DNA of 5,282 nt from Rhodospirillales bacterium (GTDB lineage Bacteria > Pseudomonadota > Alphaproteobacteria > Acetobacterales > Acetobacteraceae), in NCBI GenBank assembly GCA_028866335.1, contig JAGWIL010000123.1, forward strand, positions 1 through 5,282, written 5' to 3'. The position numbers and the translations under genes were made by a program. The notes under the pieces are model-generated. The model was not told where the DNA came from, did no database searches, and saw nothing but the letters and a program-made list of their open reading frames with translations. Below, in pieces: positions 1 through 5,282 of the stretch (position 1 is the first letter of the stretch; every line of letters starts with the position of its first letter).

Positions 1-434
1 AGCAGCTTGGGCAGCATTCCGGCCAAGGTTTCAGCCAAGGGGCGAGTTGCGTCCGGGTCGGCCAGAAAGCGCCGCAGAATGGTGGCGCCGTCTAAATCCC
101 CCAGCAGCCGCTTTATATCAGCCTCGGTGAACACATGGTTGGCGACAAAGCGGCCCAGCGCATCGCCCAGGCGCTGCTTCTGCGCGGGCAAAATCGCGGT
201 GTGTGGAATTGGCAGGCCGAGCGGGTGCCGGAACAGCGCGGTAACGGCAAACCAATCCGCCACGCCGCCGATGAAGCCTGCCTTGGCGGCATCGCGCAGC
301 AGGCCAGACCAGGAGGAGGGCGGCAGCCAATAGCTGCCAGCGGCCATGGCGGCCATAAGCACCAGCAGGGCGGAGGCGAACAGCTTGTGGCGATTGAGAT
401 TTTTACGCAGGGCGGAATCGGGGTCTATCGGCAT
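1..434 (-). CDS. DUF445 family (YjiN-like) membrane protein, N-terminal part, runs off the left edge
   Basis: This is the first 144 codons of a minus-strand gene whose 3' end lies outside the window. A basic N-terminus (RKNLNRHKL, residues 10-18) precedes one membrane span at about 19-37. Next comes GGVADWFAVTALFRH (56-70) and PLGLPIPHTAILP (71-83), which I recognise as the hallmark of the DUF445 family that includes E. coli YjiN. Family members are usually about 400 residues, so roughly one third is present. They are predicted inner-membrane proteins; no biochemical role is firmly known to me. Two ATG codons compete, at 440 and 434. I chose 434 because an AGGGGA ribosome site (446-441) abuts the 440 codon but lies six bases from the 434 codon. 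It is transcribed divergently from the small membrane protein gene at 626. Family assignment is strong; function is unknown. Confidence 0.88.
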   Translation of the reverse strand, partial: MPIDPDSALRKNLNRHKLFASALLVLMAAMAAGSYWLPPSSWSGLLRDAAKAGFIGGVADWFAVTALFRHPLGLPIPHTAILPAQKQRLGDALGRFVANHVFTEADIKRLLGDLDGATILRRFLADPDATRPLAETLAGMLPKL

Positions 435-524
435 GGCCATTCCCCTAGATTACCCGCACGCCGCGCGATGTCGACCTCAGGCGCGATGAAAGCCCGGCGA
501 GCCTGTGGCCCAACATGGTTTTTG

Positions 525-554
525 TTGCATTTTAAGGCGGCTGAAGCGCATAAT
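525..554 (+). promoter_or_regulatory. Possible sigma70-type promoter for the small protein and hydrolase genes
   Basis: TTGCAT (525-530) and CATAAT (549-554) are separated by 18 bases. The -10 matches five of six consensus positions, but the -35 matches only its first three. It would give a leader of roughly 65 bases before the start at 626. This is a pattern match only and could be chance in an A+T-richer stretch. Confidence 0.25.
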
Positions 555-575
555 TGGTTTTCTTAATAAATAACG

Positions 576-609
576 GGCGATACGCCTGCAAACGCCAAAG
601 CGATATCGC
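576..609. repeat. Pair of small dyads sharing a GCGATA core
   Basis: GGCG-ATA-CGCC (576-586) is an interrupted palindrome and GCGATATCGC (600-609) is a perfect ten-base palindrome. Both contain GCGATA, at 577-582 and 600-605, offset by 23 bases, close to two helical turns. They lie downstream of the possible promoter at 525-554 and upstream of the start at 626, where a repressor operator or a leader RNA structure could sit. No regulator is identifiable. Confidence 0.3.
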
Positions 610-625
610 AAGATGTAGGTATAAC

Positions 626-793
626 ATGTTGGAAATGAAAGATTTCAATGCCAGCTTCGCGCGGCATCAGGAACGTCTTCCTCATGGGCTAAGCCGAACG
701 AGCGGCGGTGGAACCATGTTGCCCATCGTTCTCGGCGTGGCTTGTGCCGCCATGGTTCTGGGCGTCCTCTGGCTGGCCTACACCTTCGGCTAG
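626..793 (+). CDS. Small single-span membrane protein of 55 residues, unknown function
   Basis: I do not recognise a family. The product has a polar, mildly basic head (about residues 1-30, with RHQER and SRTSGGG), then one strongly hydrophobic span (about 32-52) and ends in AYTFG. The likely topology is one transmembrane helix with a very short C-terminal tail. The start at 626 is chosen because AGG (617-619) lies six bases upstream. A second ATG at 716 would give a 25-residue peptide that is almost only the span, with a GGTGGA just three bases before it. Codons in the second half favour G or C in third position, as in the neighbouring genes, which supports real coding. The hydrolase start follows 56 bases after its stop on the same strand, so the two are probably co-transcribed. 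It may be conserved only in close relatives. Confidence 0.6.
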   Translation: MLEMKDFNASFARHQERLPHGLSRTSGGGTMLPIVLGVACAAMVLGVLWLAYTFG

Positions 794-829
794 CAGCCCT
801 GCTCGTCAGCGCATTGCCCGCCCCCCATA

Positions 830-847
830 CCGCATTGCATGATGCGG
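830..847 (+). promoter_or_regulatory. Short hairpin covering the ribosome binding region of the hydrolase gene
   Basis: CCGCAT (830-835) and ATGCGG (842-847) are perfect inverted arms around a six-base loop. The right arm overlaps the only purine-rich stretch (GCGGGA, 844-849) before the ATG at 850, and that stretch directly abuts the start codon, which is poor spacing. In RNA this could lower initiation or make it depend on ribosomes arriving from the small gene upstream. Six-base arms can occur by chance. Confidence 0.3.
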
Positions 848-849
848 GA

Positions 850-1785
850 ATGGGATTTTTGACTGAAGCCACGCCGCCACGCCACGCTGCCCTTGATGTT
901 TTGCCGGGGATCACCCGGATCGTCGCCGACAACCCCGGCGTGATGACTTATCGCGGCACGAATACTTATCTGGTGGAGCGCGATGATGGGCTGGTAGTGG
1001 TCGACCCCGGCCCGGAAGATGCCGAACATGTCGCGGATATTCTGAAAGCCGCCGCCAACCGCCCAGTTTGCCTGATCTTACTCACCCATACCCATGCGGA
1101 CCATTACGGCGCGCTGCCGGGGTTGAAGGCCGCCTGTGGCGCACCCGTGGCGGCTTATGCGCTTTCGCCCAAACCGGGTTTTACGCCGGATATCATGCTC
1201 GGCGATGGCGATGAAATTTCAGGTTTTACAGCGGTGTTTACCCCTGGTCATGCGGCTGATCATCTCTGCTTTGCCCTCAAAACTGCGGCAGGGGAAAAGT
1301 TTTTGTTCAGCGGCGATCATGTCATGTCCTGGTCCTCCTCCATCGTCAGCCCGCCGGATGGCGATATGGGGGATTACTACCGCTCCTTGCAGCTTTTGCT
1401 TTCCCGCGAGGATGATGTGTTTCTGCCGGGCCACGGACCCTTGCTGCCCCAGCCCCGCCGCCTCACCGCCCAGTTGCTCGCGCATCGCCAGAAGCGCGAG
1501 GCATCATTGCTCGCGCAATTGGCGCGAGGGGAATGGAGCGTCGCCGGGCTGGCCGCCAGGCTTTATGGCAAGCAGGATTTATTTTTAAAAGCAGCGGCAC
1601 AGCGCAATGTGCTGGCGCATTTATTGAAGCTGAAAGAGGAAAACGCGGTACGCGAACTGGTGCCCGACACCGCTGAGCACCCGGACAATCTGGCAATGGC
1701 TTCCATGGCCGAACAAAGCGAAAGCTGGCGCGCCCGCGTAGCGCGGCTTCAGGGAGATGCCAGGCGGCGCTTTGGTTTGGTTTAA
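850..1785 (+). CDS. Metallo-beta-lactamase-fold hydrolase with C-terminal winged helix (LACTB2-like)
   Basis: The 311-residue product is a metal-dependent hydrolase of the metallo-beta-lactamase superfamily. The HxHxDH motif is complete (H80, H82, D84, H85 in THTHADHYGAL). Further expected metal ligands are H134 in TPGH, D156 in SGDH and H195 in LPGHG, so a two-metal site appears intact. SPPDGDM at 167-173 and a C-terminal segment at about 211-270 (HRQKREASLL... AAQRNVLAHLLKL) match the winged-helix extension of LACTB2-type proteins. Relatives include glyoxalase II-like thioesterases and RNA endonucleases; the substrate cannot be read from sequence. No signal peptide is seen, so it is probably cytoplasmic. 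ATG at 850 is the first in-frame ATG and gives the family-like start MGFLTE; upstream in-frame starts would be rare TTG codons inside the small gene. It ends overlapping the convergent EAL gene by four bases. Confidence 0.92.
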   Translation: MGFLTEATPPRHAALDVLPGITRIVADNPGVMTYRGTNTYLVERDDGLVVVDPGPEDAEHVADILKAAANRPVCLILLTHTHADHYGALPGLKAACGAPVAAYALSPKPGFTPDIMLGDGDEISGFTAVFTPGHAADHLCFALKTAAGEKFLFSGDHVMSWSSSIVSPPDGDMGDYYRSLQLLLSREDDVFLPGHGPLLPQPRRLTAQLLAHRQKREASLLAQLARGEWSVAGLAARLYGKQDLFLKAAAQRNVLAHLLKLKEENAVRELVPDTAEHPDNLAMASMAEQSESWRARVARLQGDARRRFGLV

Positions 1786-2528
1786 CCTTCGCAAAGCCGG
1801 AGGGCCAGCTCTTCCGATTCCAGGGGCTTTGAGAACAGAAAACCCTGGCCATGGGTTGCGCCAAGCTCACGCATTCGCATGAGCTGCGCGGCTGTTTCTA
1901 TCCCCTCGGCGATAATATCCTGTAACCGGCTGGCGGCGAGGCTGGTAATCTTCAGAATGAAATTCCGGGCGCCTGGGCTGTTATCCACCACCACTGAGCG
2001 GTCTAGTTTCACAGCACCCACGGCGGTTTTCATCAACGCCTGCAAAAACGGCGTGGCAGGCACAATATCATCCAGCGCCAGCTTATACCCGGCATCACGC
2101 AATGCCTTAATGCTTTCTTCCGCCAACCGGATATCTTGAACCGGCTGGGTCTCGGTGAGCTCGAACCGCAATAACCCGGCCGCGATGCCATGGCTTTCCC
2201 GCAGGCTTTCGATGCCATGCACGATGCCAGGATGCACCAGAACATTGAGGGGCAGGTTAAAAGCCAGTGGCAGTTGATATGCGCAAAGGCCCCGCGCCTG
2301 ATACTCGGATAAGGCCAGTTGCATAATGGCGCGTGTGAGGCAAAGGGCCCGGTCTGGGTTCTCCATGGCCGCAACGATGCTCTCGGGGCCAAGTAACCGC
2401 CCGTCTTCATCTAATACCCTGGCGAGAACCTCGACATGGCTGATGCCGCCATCCTCCAACCGGACGATTGGCTGGTAACGTAGCCGAAGTGCCGCCGCGA
2501 GCTGAGAAATCTGCCCGCTTACATGCAC
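1782..2528 (-). CDS. Stand-alone EAL-domain protein, probably a degenerate c-di-GMP phosphodiesterase
   Basis: The whole 248-residue protein is one EAL domain, with no GGDEF, PAS, receiver or membrane segment. Signature pieces in order are YQP (18-20), EVLAR (33-37, replacing EALxR), N91 in FNLPL, E123 in FELTET, D153-D154 in ALDD, K174 in VKLD, E208 and E211 in AEGIET, and Q228 in GQGF. So most residues known to bind metal or c-di-GMP are kept. However loop 6, normally DDFGTGYSS, reads DDIVPATPF here. In characterised EAL proteins that loop supports dimerisation and catalysis, so activity may be low or absent, leaving a c-di-GMP-binding or protein-interaction role. The start is GTG at 2528, with an in-frame stop two codons upstream and no clear ribosome site. 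It lies downstream of secF on the same strand, behind a strong hairpin, and may have its own promoter. Confidence 0.88.
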   Translation of the reverse strand: MHVSGQISQLAAALRLRYQPIVRLEDGGISHVEVLARVLDEDGRLLGPESIVAAMENPDRALCLTRAIMQLALSEYQARGLCAYQLPLAFNLPLNVLVHPGIVHGIESLRESHGIAAGLLRFELTETQPVQDIRLAEESIKALRDAGYKLALDDIVPATPFLQALMKTAVGAVKLDRSVVVDNSPGARNFILKITSLAASRLQDIIAEGIETAAQLMRMRELGATHGQGFLFSKPLESEELALRLCEG

Positions 2529-2548
2529 TGTCTAAATAACCAAAGTTT

Positions 2549-2588
2549 GTATAAAAATCTCACGGGGGGGCGTGTAACATTTTTATAC
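2549..2588 (-). terminator. Long imperfect hairpin after secF, probable terminator of the secD-secF transcript
   Basis: GTATAAAAAT (2549-2558) and ATTTTTATAC (2579-2588) are perfect ten-base inverted arms. Inside them CACG (2561-2564) and CGTG (2571-2574) form a second short stem around a six-base G loop (C on the minus strand). Unpaired CT on one side and TAAC on the other separate the two stems. Read on the minus strand it follows the secF stop by 32 bases and contains an A-run before and a T-run after the G+C-rich tip, as in an intrinsic terminator. The G+C-rich stem is only four base pairs, so strength is uncertain. The symmetry would also suit a binding site or a bidirectional terminator. 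Confidence 0.5.
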
Positions 2589-2620
2589 GCCCAGCGCGAT
2601 TAAAAAATTTAGCCTGCTTC

Positions 2621-3568
2621 CTATTTCGTAGGTTTTTTAGGCGCGACAGTGGAGCGGCGCAGCCTGTGCTCGCCCAGAAACAGCAGGATAGGTGCCGCAA
2701 TAAAGATCGAGGAGGAGGTTCCAACCACGATACCGAACAGCATGATCCAGGCAAAACCGGCAAGCGCCGAGCCGCCAAACAGCGCCAGCGGCAATGCCGC
2801 CAGAAACACAGTGCCGGAAGTGCCAAGCGTTCTGTTCAACGTCTCGTTGATTGAAAGGTCGATCAGCTCCCGCAGATTCATGGTTTTGTATTTGCGCAGA
2901 TTTTCCCGCACCCGGTCATACACCACCACTTTGTCGTTGGTGGAATAGCCGATGATGGTGAGAATGGCGGCGATAGTTACGAGGTCGAACGGGATGCGGG
3001 TGATGACCATGAAGCCGATGGTCTTGGTGGTGTCCAGAATCAACGTCACCACCGCGCCGACGGCAAACTGCCATTCAAACCGGAACCAGATGTAGAGCAG
3101 GATCATCACGAAGGAGAGGCCCAGCGCTTCTAAACCCTGGGTAAAAAGCTGGTCGGAAACCGAAGCGCCAACCGCCTGGGTGGATTGGATCACCGCACCA
3201 GGTGCGGCCTTGTTCAGCGCCGTTTGCACCTCGCCAATGGCGGTTTGGGTGGCGGCGGCATTGCTGCGGCTTTCCAGGCTTATCAGCACTTCATTACCCT
3301 GGGTGCCGGCGGATTGCAGGGCTGCATCGGCCAATCCAGCCCCGGCGAGGGCTGAGCGCAGGGCAGAAAAATCCGCTTTCTGTGGGGTTTGCACCTGCAA
3401 AACCACGCCGCCCTTAAAATCCAGCCCCAGATTCAGCCCAGGGTGGAAAAACAGGACGACCGAGGCGAAGGAGAGCACCGCCGAGGTGATAAGCCCGGCG
3501 AAGCGGCCATTCATGAAGCGGATTTTGGTTCCGTCTGGAACGAAGCGGAAAGCTGGTTTGGTGAACAT
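2621..3568 (-). CDS. secF: Protein translocase subunit SecF
   Basis: SecF (315 residues) pairs with SecD in the inner membrane, where the complex uses the proton gradient to help SecYEG complete protein export. The protein has a first span (about 24-41), the LDFKGG motif (49-54) opening the periplasmic P domain, then five C-terminal spans between about 145 and 298. TIIGYSTNDKVVVYDRVREN (204-223) and NETLNRTLGTSGT (241-253) are the family signatures. D212 and R246 match conserved membrane residues implicated in proton coupling in other SecDF proteins. The length is normal for the family and the tail is basic (KKPTK). The ATG at 3568 is chosen because AGGA (3580-3577) lies eight bases upstream; this AGGA overlaps the secD stop codon. 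An upstream in-frame extension would overlap secD and lacks family support. It is the last gene before the hairpin at 2549-2588. Confidence 0.97.
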   Translation of the reverse strand: MFTKPAFRFVPDGTKIRFMNGRFAGLITSAVLSFASVVLFFHPGLNLGLDFKGGVVLQVQTPQKADFSALRSALAGAGLADAALQSAGTQGNEVLISLESRSNAAATQTAIGEVQTALNKAAPGAVIQSTQAVGASVSDQLFTQGLEALGLSFVMILLYIWFRFEWQFAVGAVVTLILDTTKTIGFMVITRIPFDLVTIAAILTIIGYSTNDKVVVYDRVRENLRKYKTMNLRELIDLSINETLNRTLGTSGTVFLAALPLALFGGSALAGFAWIMLFGIVVGTSSSIFIAAPILLFLGEHRLRRSTVAPKKPTK

Positions 3569-3581
3569 GCAGCAGGTCCTA
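3569..3581 (-). promoter_or_regulatory. secF ribosome binding site overlapping the secD stop codon
   Basis: On the minus strand secD ends in TAG (3581-3579) and the secF ribosome site AGGA occupies 3580-3577, sharing two bases with that stop. The start ATG follows eight bases later. A ribosome terminating on secD is thus placed over the secF initiation site, which suggests translational coupling and matched SecD and SecF amounts. It also settles the secF start. Confidence 0.75.
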
Positions 3582-5156
3582 AACGGGCAGGGCAGCAGGG
3601 CGGCGCGCCGCATACCAGCGCGAAGTGATAAGGCGCACTACAACCGTGGCGGTGAACATGGTGGTGATGATGCCCGCACAGATGGTTACCGCGAAGCCGC
3701 GCACCGGCGGTGAGCCGAAAATGAACAGCGTAATGTGCGCCAGCAGCGTGGTCACGTTGGAATCGATGATGGTGCCATAGGCGCGCTTATACCCGGCCTC
3801 CAACGCCGCGAGCGGCTTGCGGCCGTTTTTTGCTTCCTCGCGCACGCGCTCGTTGATGAGGATGTTGGCATCCACCGCCATGCCGAGTGTGAGCAAAATA
3901 CCCGCCATGCCCGGCAGGGTGAGCGTTGCCCCCATTACCGATAGGATGGCCAGCATAAGCACAAGGTTGGCAATGAGAGCCACATTCGCGAACCAGCCGA
4001 ACAGCCCATAAAACAGCGCCATAAAGAACAGCACCAGCACAAAGCCAGCACCTAGCGAGAGGGCGCCAGCGCGGATGGCGTCCGCCCCCAGCTCTGGCCC
4101 AACACTCTGTTCTTCAACGATATTCAGCGGAGCGGGCAGGGCGCCCGCGCGCAGCAGCAAGGCGAGATCGGTAGCCGATTGCGGGGTGAAATTGCCGGAA
4201 ATCTGACCCTGGCCGCCGGTGATCGGCTCACGGATGACCGGGGCTTCGATAATCTTGCCGTCCAGCACAATGGCGAACAACTTGCCGACATTGGAGGTGG
4301 TGGTATCGGCAAATTCGCGCGCGCCGACGGCATTGAGAGTGAAGTTCACCACCCATTCGCCGGTTTGCGGGTCTGTGCTGGCCTGGGCGTTTTGCAGGCT
4401 GGCACCATCCACCGCGACCTGGGTTTGCACCGCCATCTGCTGCTGTGGGTCGTTGGACATTGGCAACCACTCATCACCCAAAGGTGCGGGCTGGCCCGGT
4501 GCGGCGCTGGAATCGACCATTTGGAAGGTCATGTGGGCGGTGGTGCCGATGAGCGTTTTCACCCGGCCTGGGTCTGAGATGCCGGGGAGCTGCACCACGA
4601 TCTGGTCCTGCCCCTGACGCTGGATTTGCGGGTTCAGCACGCCGGAGCCGTCGATACGGCGCTGGATGATGGTGATGGCCTGCTGCACCGCCTGGGTGTT
4701 GCGCGCGGTTTGCGCCTGGACGGGGATGGAAAGGGCGATGCTGCCATCCGGCATTTGCGCCACGGCAAGGCTGGGCGTGGGGGAATTGGGCAGATAGGTG
4801 ATAAGCCCTTGCAGCGCCGCCAAAGCCTGCGGGCCTTGGCCATCCAGCGGGGTGAGCAGAACCTGATGCGACTGCAGATCCGCGTGCAGGTCTTTATAGC
4901 CAAGCCCGGCCTTTACGAGCGTCTGCCGCGCCTCGCCGACCAGCGAATCGAGGTCCTGTTTCTGAATGGCGTCGGTATCTATCTGCAACAGCAGATAGGA
5001 GCCGCCTTTCAGGTCCAGCCCCAGATGCACCTGGTTCCAGGGCATGAATCCTGGCCACCAGCCTGGCCGCGCCCAGAGATTGGGCAGGCTGAGCAGCACC
5101 CCCAACCCGCAAACGAGCAGTATACCAAATGTCTTCGCACGGCTGAAATAAAGCAA
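3579..5156 (-). CDS. secD: Protein translocase subunit SecD
   Basis: SecD (525 residues) is the larger half of the SecDF complex, with a big periplasmic domain that acts on exported proteins as they leave SecYEG. Visible in order are a first span (about 9-25), LGLDLKGGSYLLL (45-57), the P1 signature RIDGSGVLNPQIQRQ (167-181) with IVVQLPG (186-192), EEQSVGPELGADAIRAGAL (348-366), and five C-terminal spans between about 366 and 510. GMAVDANILINERVREE (425-441) carries the membrane aspartate D429 tied to proton use in the family, and FGSPPVRGFAVT (480-491) is the last signature. The start is TTG at 5156: GGAG (5166-5163) lies six bases upstream and the resulting MLYFSRAKT matches the usual N-terminus. 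No ATG occurs before residue 38 (in GFMPW), and a TTG at 5201 would add 15 unsupported residues. The gene leads the secD-secF operon; yajC is not seen directly upstream. Confidence 0.97.
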   Translation of the reverse strand: MLYFSRAKTFGILLVCGLGVLLSLPNLWARPGWWPGFMPWNQVHLGLDLKGGSYLLLQIDTDAIQKQDLDSLVGEARQTLVKAGLGYKDLHADLQSHQVLLTPLDGQGPQALAALQGLITYLPNSPTPSLAVAQMPDGSIALSIPVQAQTARNTQAVQQAITIIQRRIDGSGVLNPQIQRQGQDQIVVQLPGISDPGRVKTLIGTTAHMTFQMVDSSAAPGQPAPLGDEWLPMSNDPQQQMAVQTQVAVDGASLQNAQASTDPQTGEWVVNFTLNAVGAREFADTTTSNVGKLFAIVLDGKIIEAPVIREPITGGQGQISGNFTPQSATDLALLLRAGALPAPLNIVEEQSVGPELGADAIRAGALSLGAGFVLVLFFMALFYGLFGWFANVALIANLVLMLAILSVMGATLTLPGMAGILLTLGMAVDANILINERVREEAKNGRKPLAALEAGYKRAYGTIIDSNVTTLLAHITLFIFGSPPVRGFAVTICAGIITTMFTATVVVRLITSRWYAARRPAALPV

Positions 5157-5242
5157 CGCGGGCTCCAAAAATGCCAAACCGCTTGCCGTATGGCGGGGCA
5201 AAGCGTTGCGTGCAAGCCCATAGCAGAATAGAGCGCAAAGAC
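5157..5242. promoter_or_regulatory. Divergent intergenic region upstream of secD
   Basis: This 86-base gap separates secD (minus) from the plus-strand gene starting at 5243, so it should hold the secDF promoter and probably that of the neighbour. GGAG at 5163-5166 (minus strand) is the secD ribosome site. GCTTGC (5181-5186) and GCAAGC (5212-5217) are inverted six-base arms 25 bases apart, and TTGCC (5184-5188) with GGCAA form a tighter pair within it. No -35/-10 pair close to consensus stands out on either strand. Confidence 0.5.
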
Positions 5243-5282
5243 ATGAGCAAGCGTTTGCAGGTAGGGCTGATCGGGGCGGGGC
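5243..5282 (+). CDS. Start of a probable Rossmann-fold oxidoreductase, runs off the right edge
   Basis: Only 13 codons are visible, reading MSKRLQVGLIGAG. The hydrophobic strand followed by GLIGAG is the usual opening of a dinucleotide-binding Rossmann fold, as in Gfo/Idh/MocA-type dehydrogenases, where such a motif begins within the first ten residues. Many other NAD(P)-dependent families start the same way, so the family is only a suggestion. The ribosome site is weak (a purine-rich GCAAAGAC stretch just upstream). It is transcribed divergently from secD. Confidence 0.5.
   Translation, partial: MSKRLQVGLIGAG

Larger units (their letters stand above)
435..625. promoter_or_regulatory. Divergent intergenic control region between the DUF445 gene and the small membrane protein gene
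   Basis: About 190 bases separate two outward-facing starts, so promoters for both directions are expected here. It is richer in A+T between about 511 and 625 than the flanking genes. It contains a weak sigma70-like pair for the plus strand (525-554) and two dyads (576-586 and 600-609), listed separately. I see no convincing open frame with coding character in it. I could not pick a minus-strand promoter for the DUF445 gene with any confidence. Confidence 0.5.

Noticed and set aside
7..566. Plus-strand open frames at 7-333 and 135-566
   Set aside because: The minus strand here encodes an unmistakable DUF445 N-terminus; the plus frames are arginine and glycine-rich shadows without ribosome sites.
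742..849. Upstream extension of the hydrolase from a TTG at 742
   Set aside because: It would overlap the small membrane protein gene and add 36 residues with no family resemblance; the ATG at 850 gives the expected N-terminus.
1136..1870. Alternative frames within and opposite the hydrolase gene (1136-1588 plus, 1463-1870 minus)
   Set aside because: The hydrolase frame carries all metal-binding motifs across this stretch, and the alternatives show cysteine, proline and arginine-rich composition typical of out-of-frame reading.
2601..2642. A/T-rich stretch with TTTTTT runs around the secF stop as a second terminator
   Set aside because: Only a four-base stem (CCTA/TAGG) can be formed, partly inside the secF coding end, and the T-run is not placed directly after a stable stem.
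3180..3713. Plus-strand open frame of 177 codons across the secD/secF junction
   Set aside because: It is antisense to two well-identified genes, has low-complexity arginine and alanine-rich composition and no family signature.
4626..5231. Plus-strand open frame of about 200 codons opposite the first part of secD
   Set aside because: It lies antisense to the secD coding region, has no recognisable domain, and its openness follows from the codon bias of secD on the other strand.
1..5282. Defence system, phage, transposon or biosynthetic cluster
   Set aside because: The genes recognised are housekeeping or regulatory types, composition is even across the window, and no transposase, integrase, attachment repeat or array was seen.

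Overview
The window is chromosomal housekeeping DNA from a GC-rich Gram-negative bacterium, most likely an alphaproteobacterium. The lineage call rests on the style of SecD (N-terminus MLYFSRAKT) and SecF (the NDKVVVYDR motif) and on the metallo-beta-lactamase-fold protein (MGFLTE... N-terminus, SGDHVMSW...SPPDGDM core). From memory these look closest to Rhodospirillales/Acetobacteraceae, but that placement is an inference. I see no tRNA, rRNA, CRISPR, insertion sequence or phage gene.

Layout, left to right. (1) The N-terminal third of a DUF445 (YjiN-like) membrane protein, minus strand, running off the left edge. (2) A divergent control region at about 435-625 with two small dyads and a weak sigma70-like promoter. 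(3) A 55-residue single-span membrane protein at 626-793, plus strand, followed after 56 bases by a metallo-beta-lactamase-fold hydrolase with a C-terminal winged helix (850-1785), probably one transcript. (4) A stand-alone EAL-domain protein (1782-2528, minus), convergent with the hydrolase and overlapping it by four bases at the stop codons. (5) A 92-base gap holding a striking long hairpin. (6) secF (2621-3568) and secD (3579-5156), minus strand, in a tightly coupled secD-secF operon. (7) An 86-base divergent intergenic region, then the first 13 codons of a plus-strand gene whose start looks like a Rossmann-fold oxidoreductase.

SecD and SecF form the proton-driven accessory complex of the SecYEG translocon. 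The EAL protein lies downstream of secDF on the same strand, behind the hairpin; it keeps most EAL signature residues but has lost the loop-6 motif, so it may be a c-di-GMP binder or regulator rather than a phosphodiesterase. yajC, which commonly precedes secD, is not in the available upstream sequence.

I did not find a convincing new system. The items most worth checking are the hairpin with a C7/G7 run between secF and the EAL gene, the degenerate EAL domain, and the small membrane protein paired with the hydrolase.
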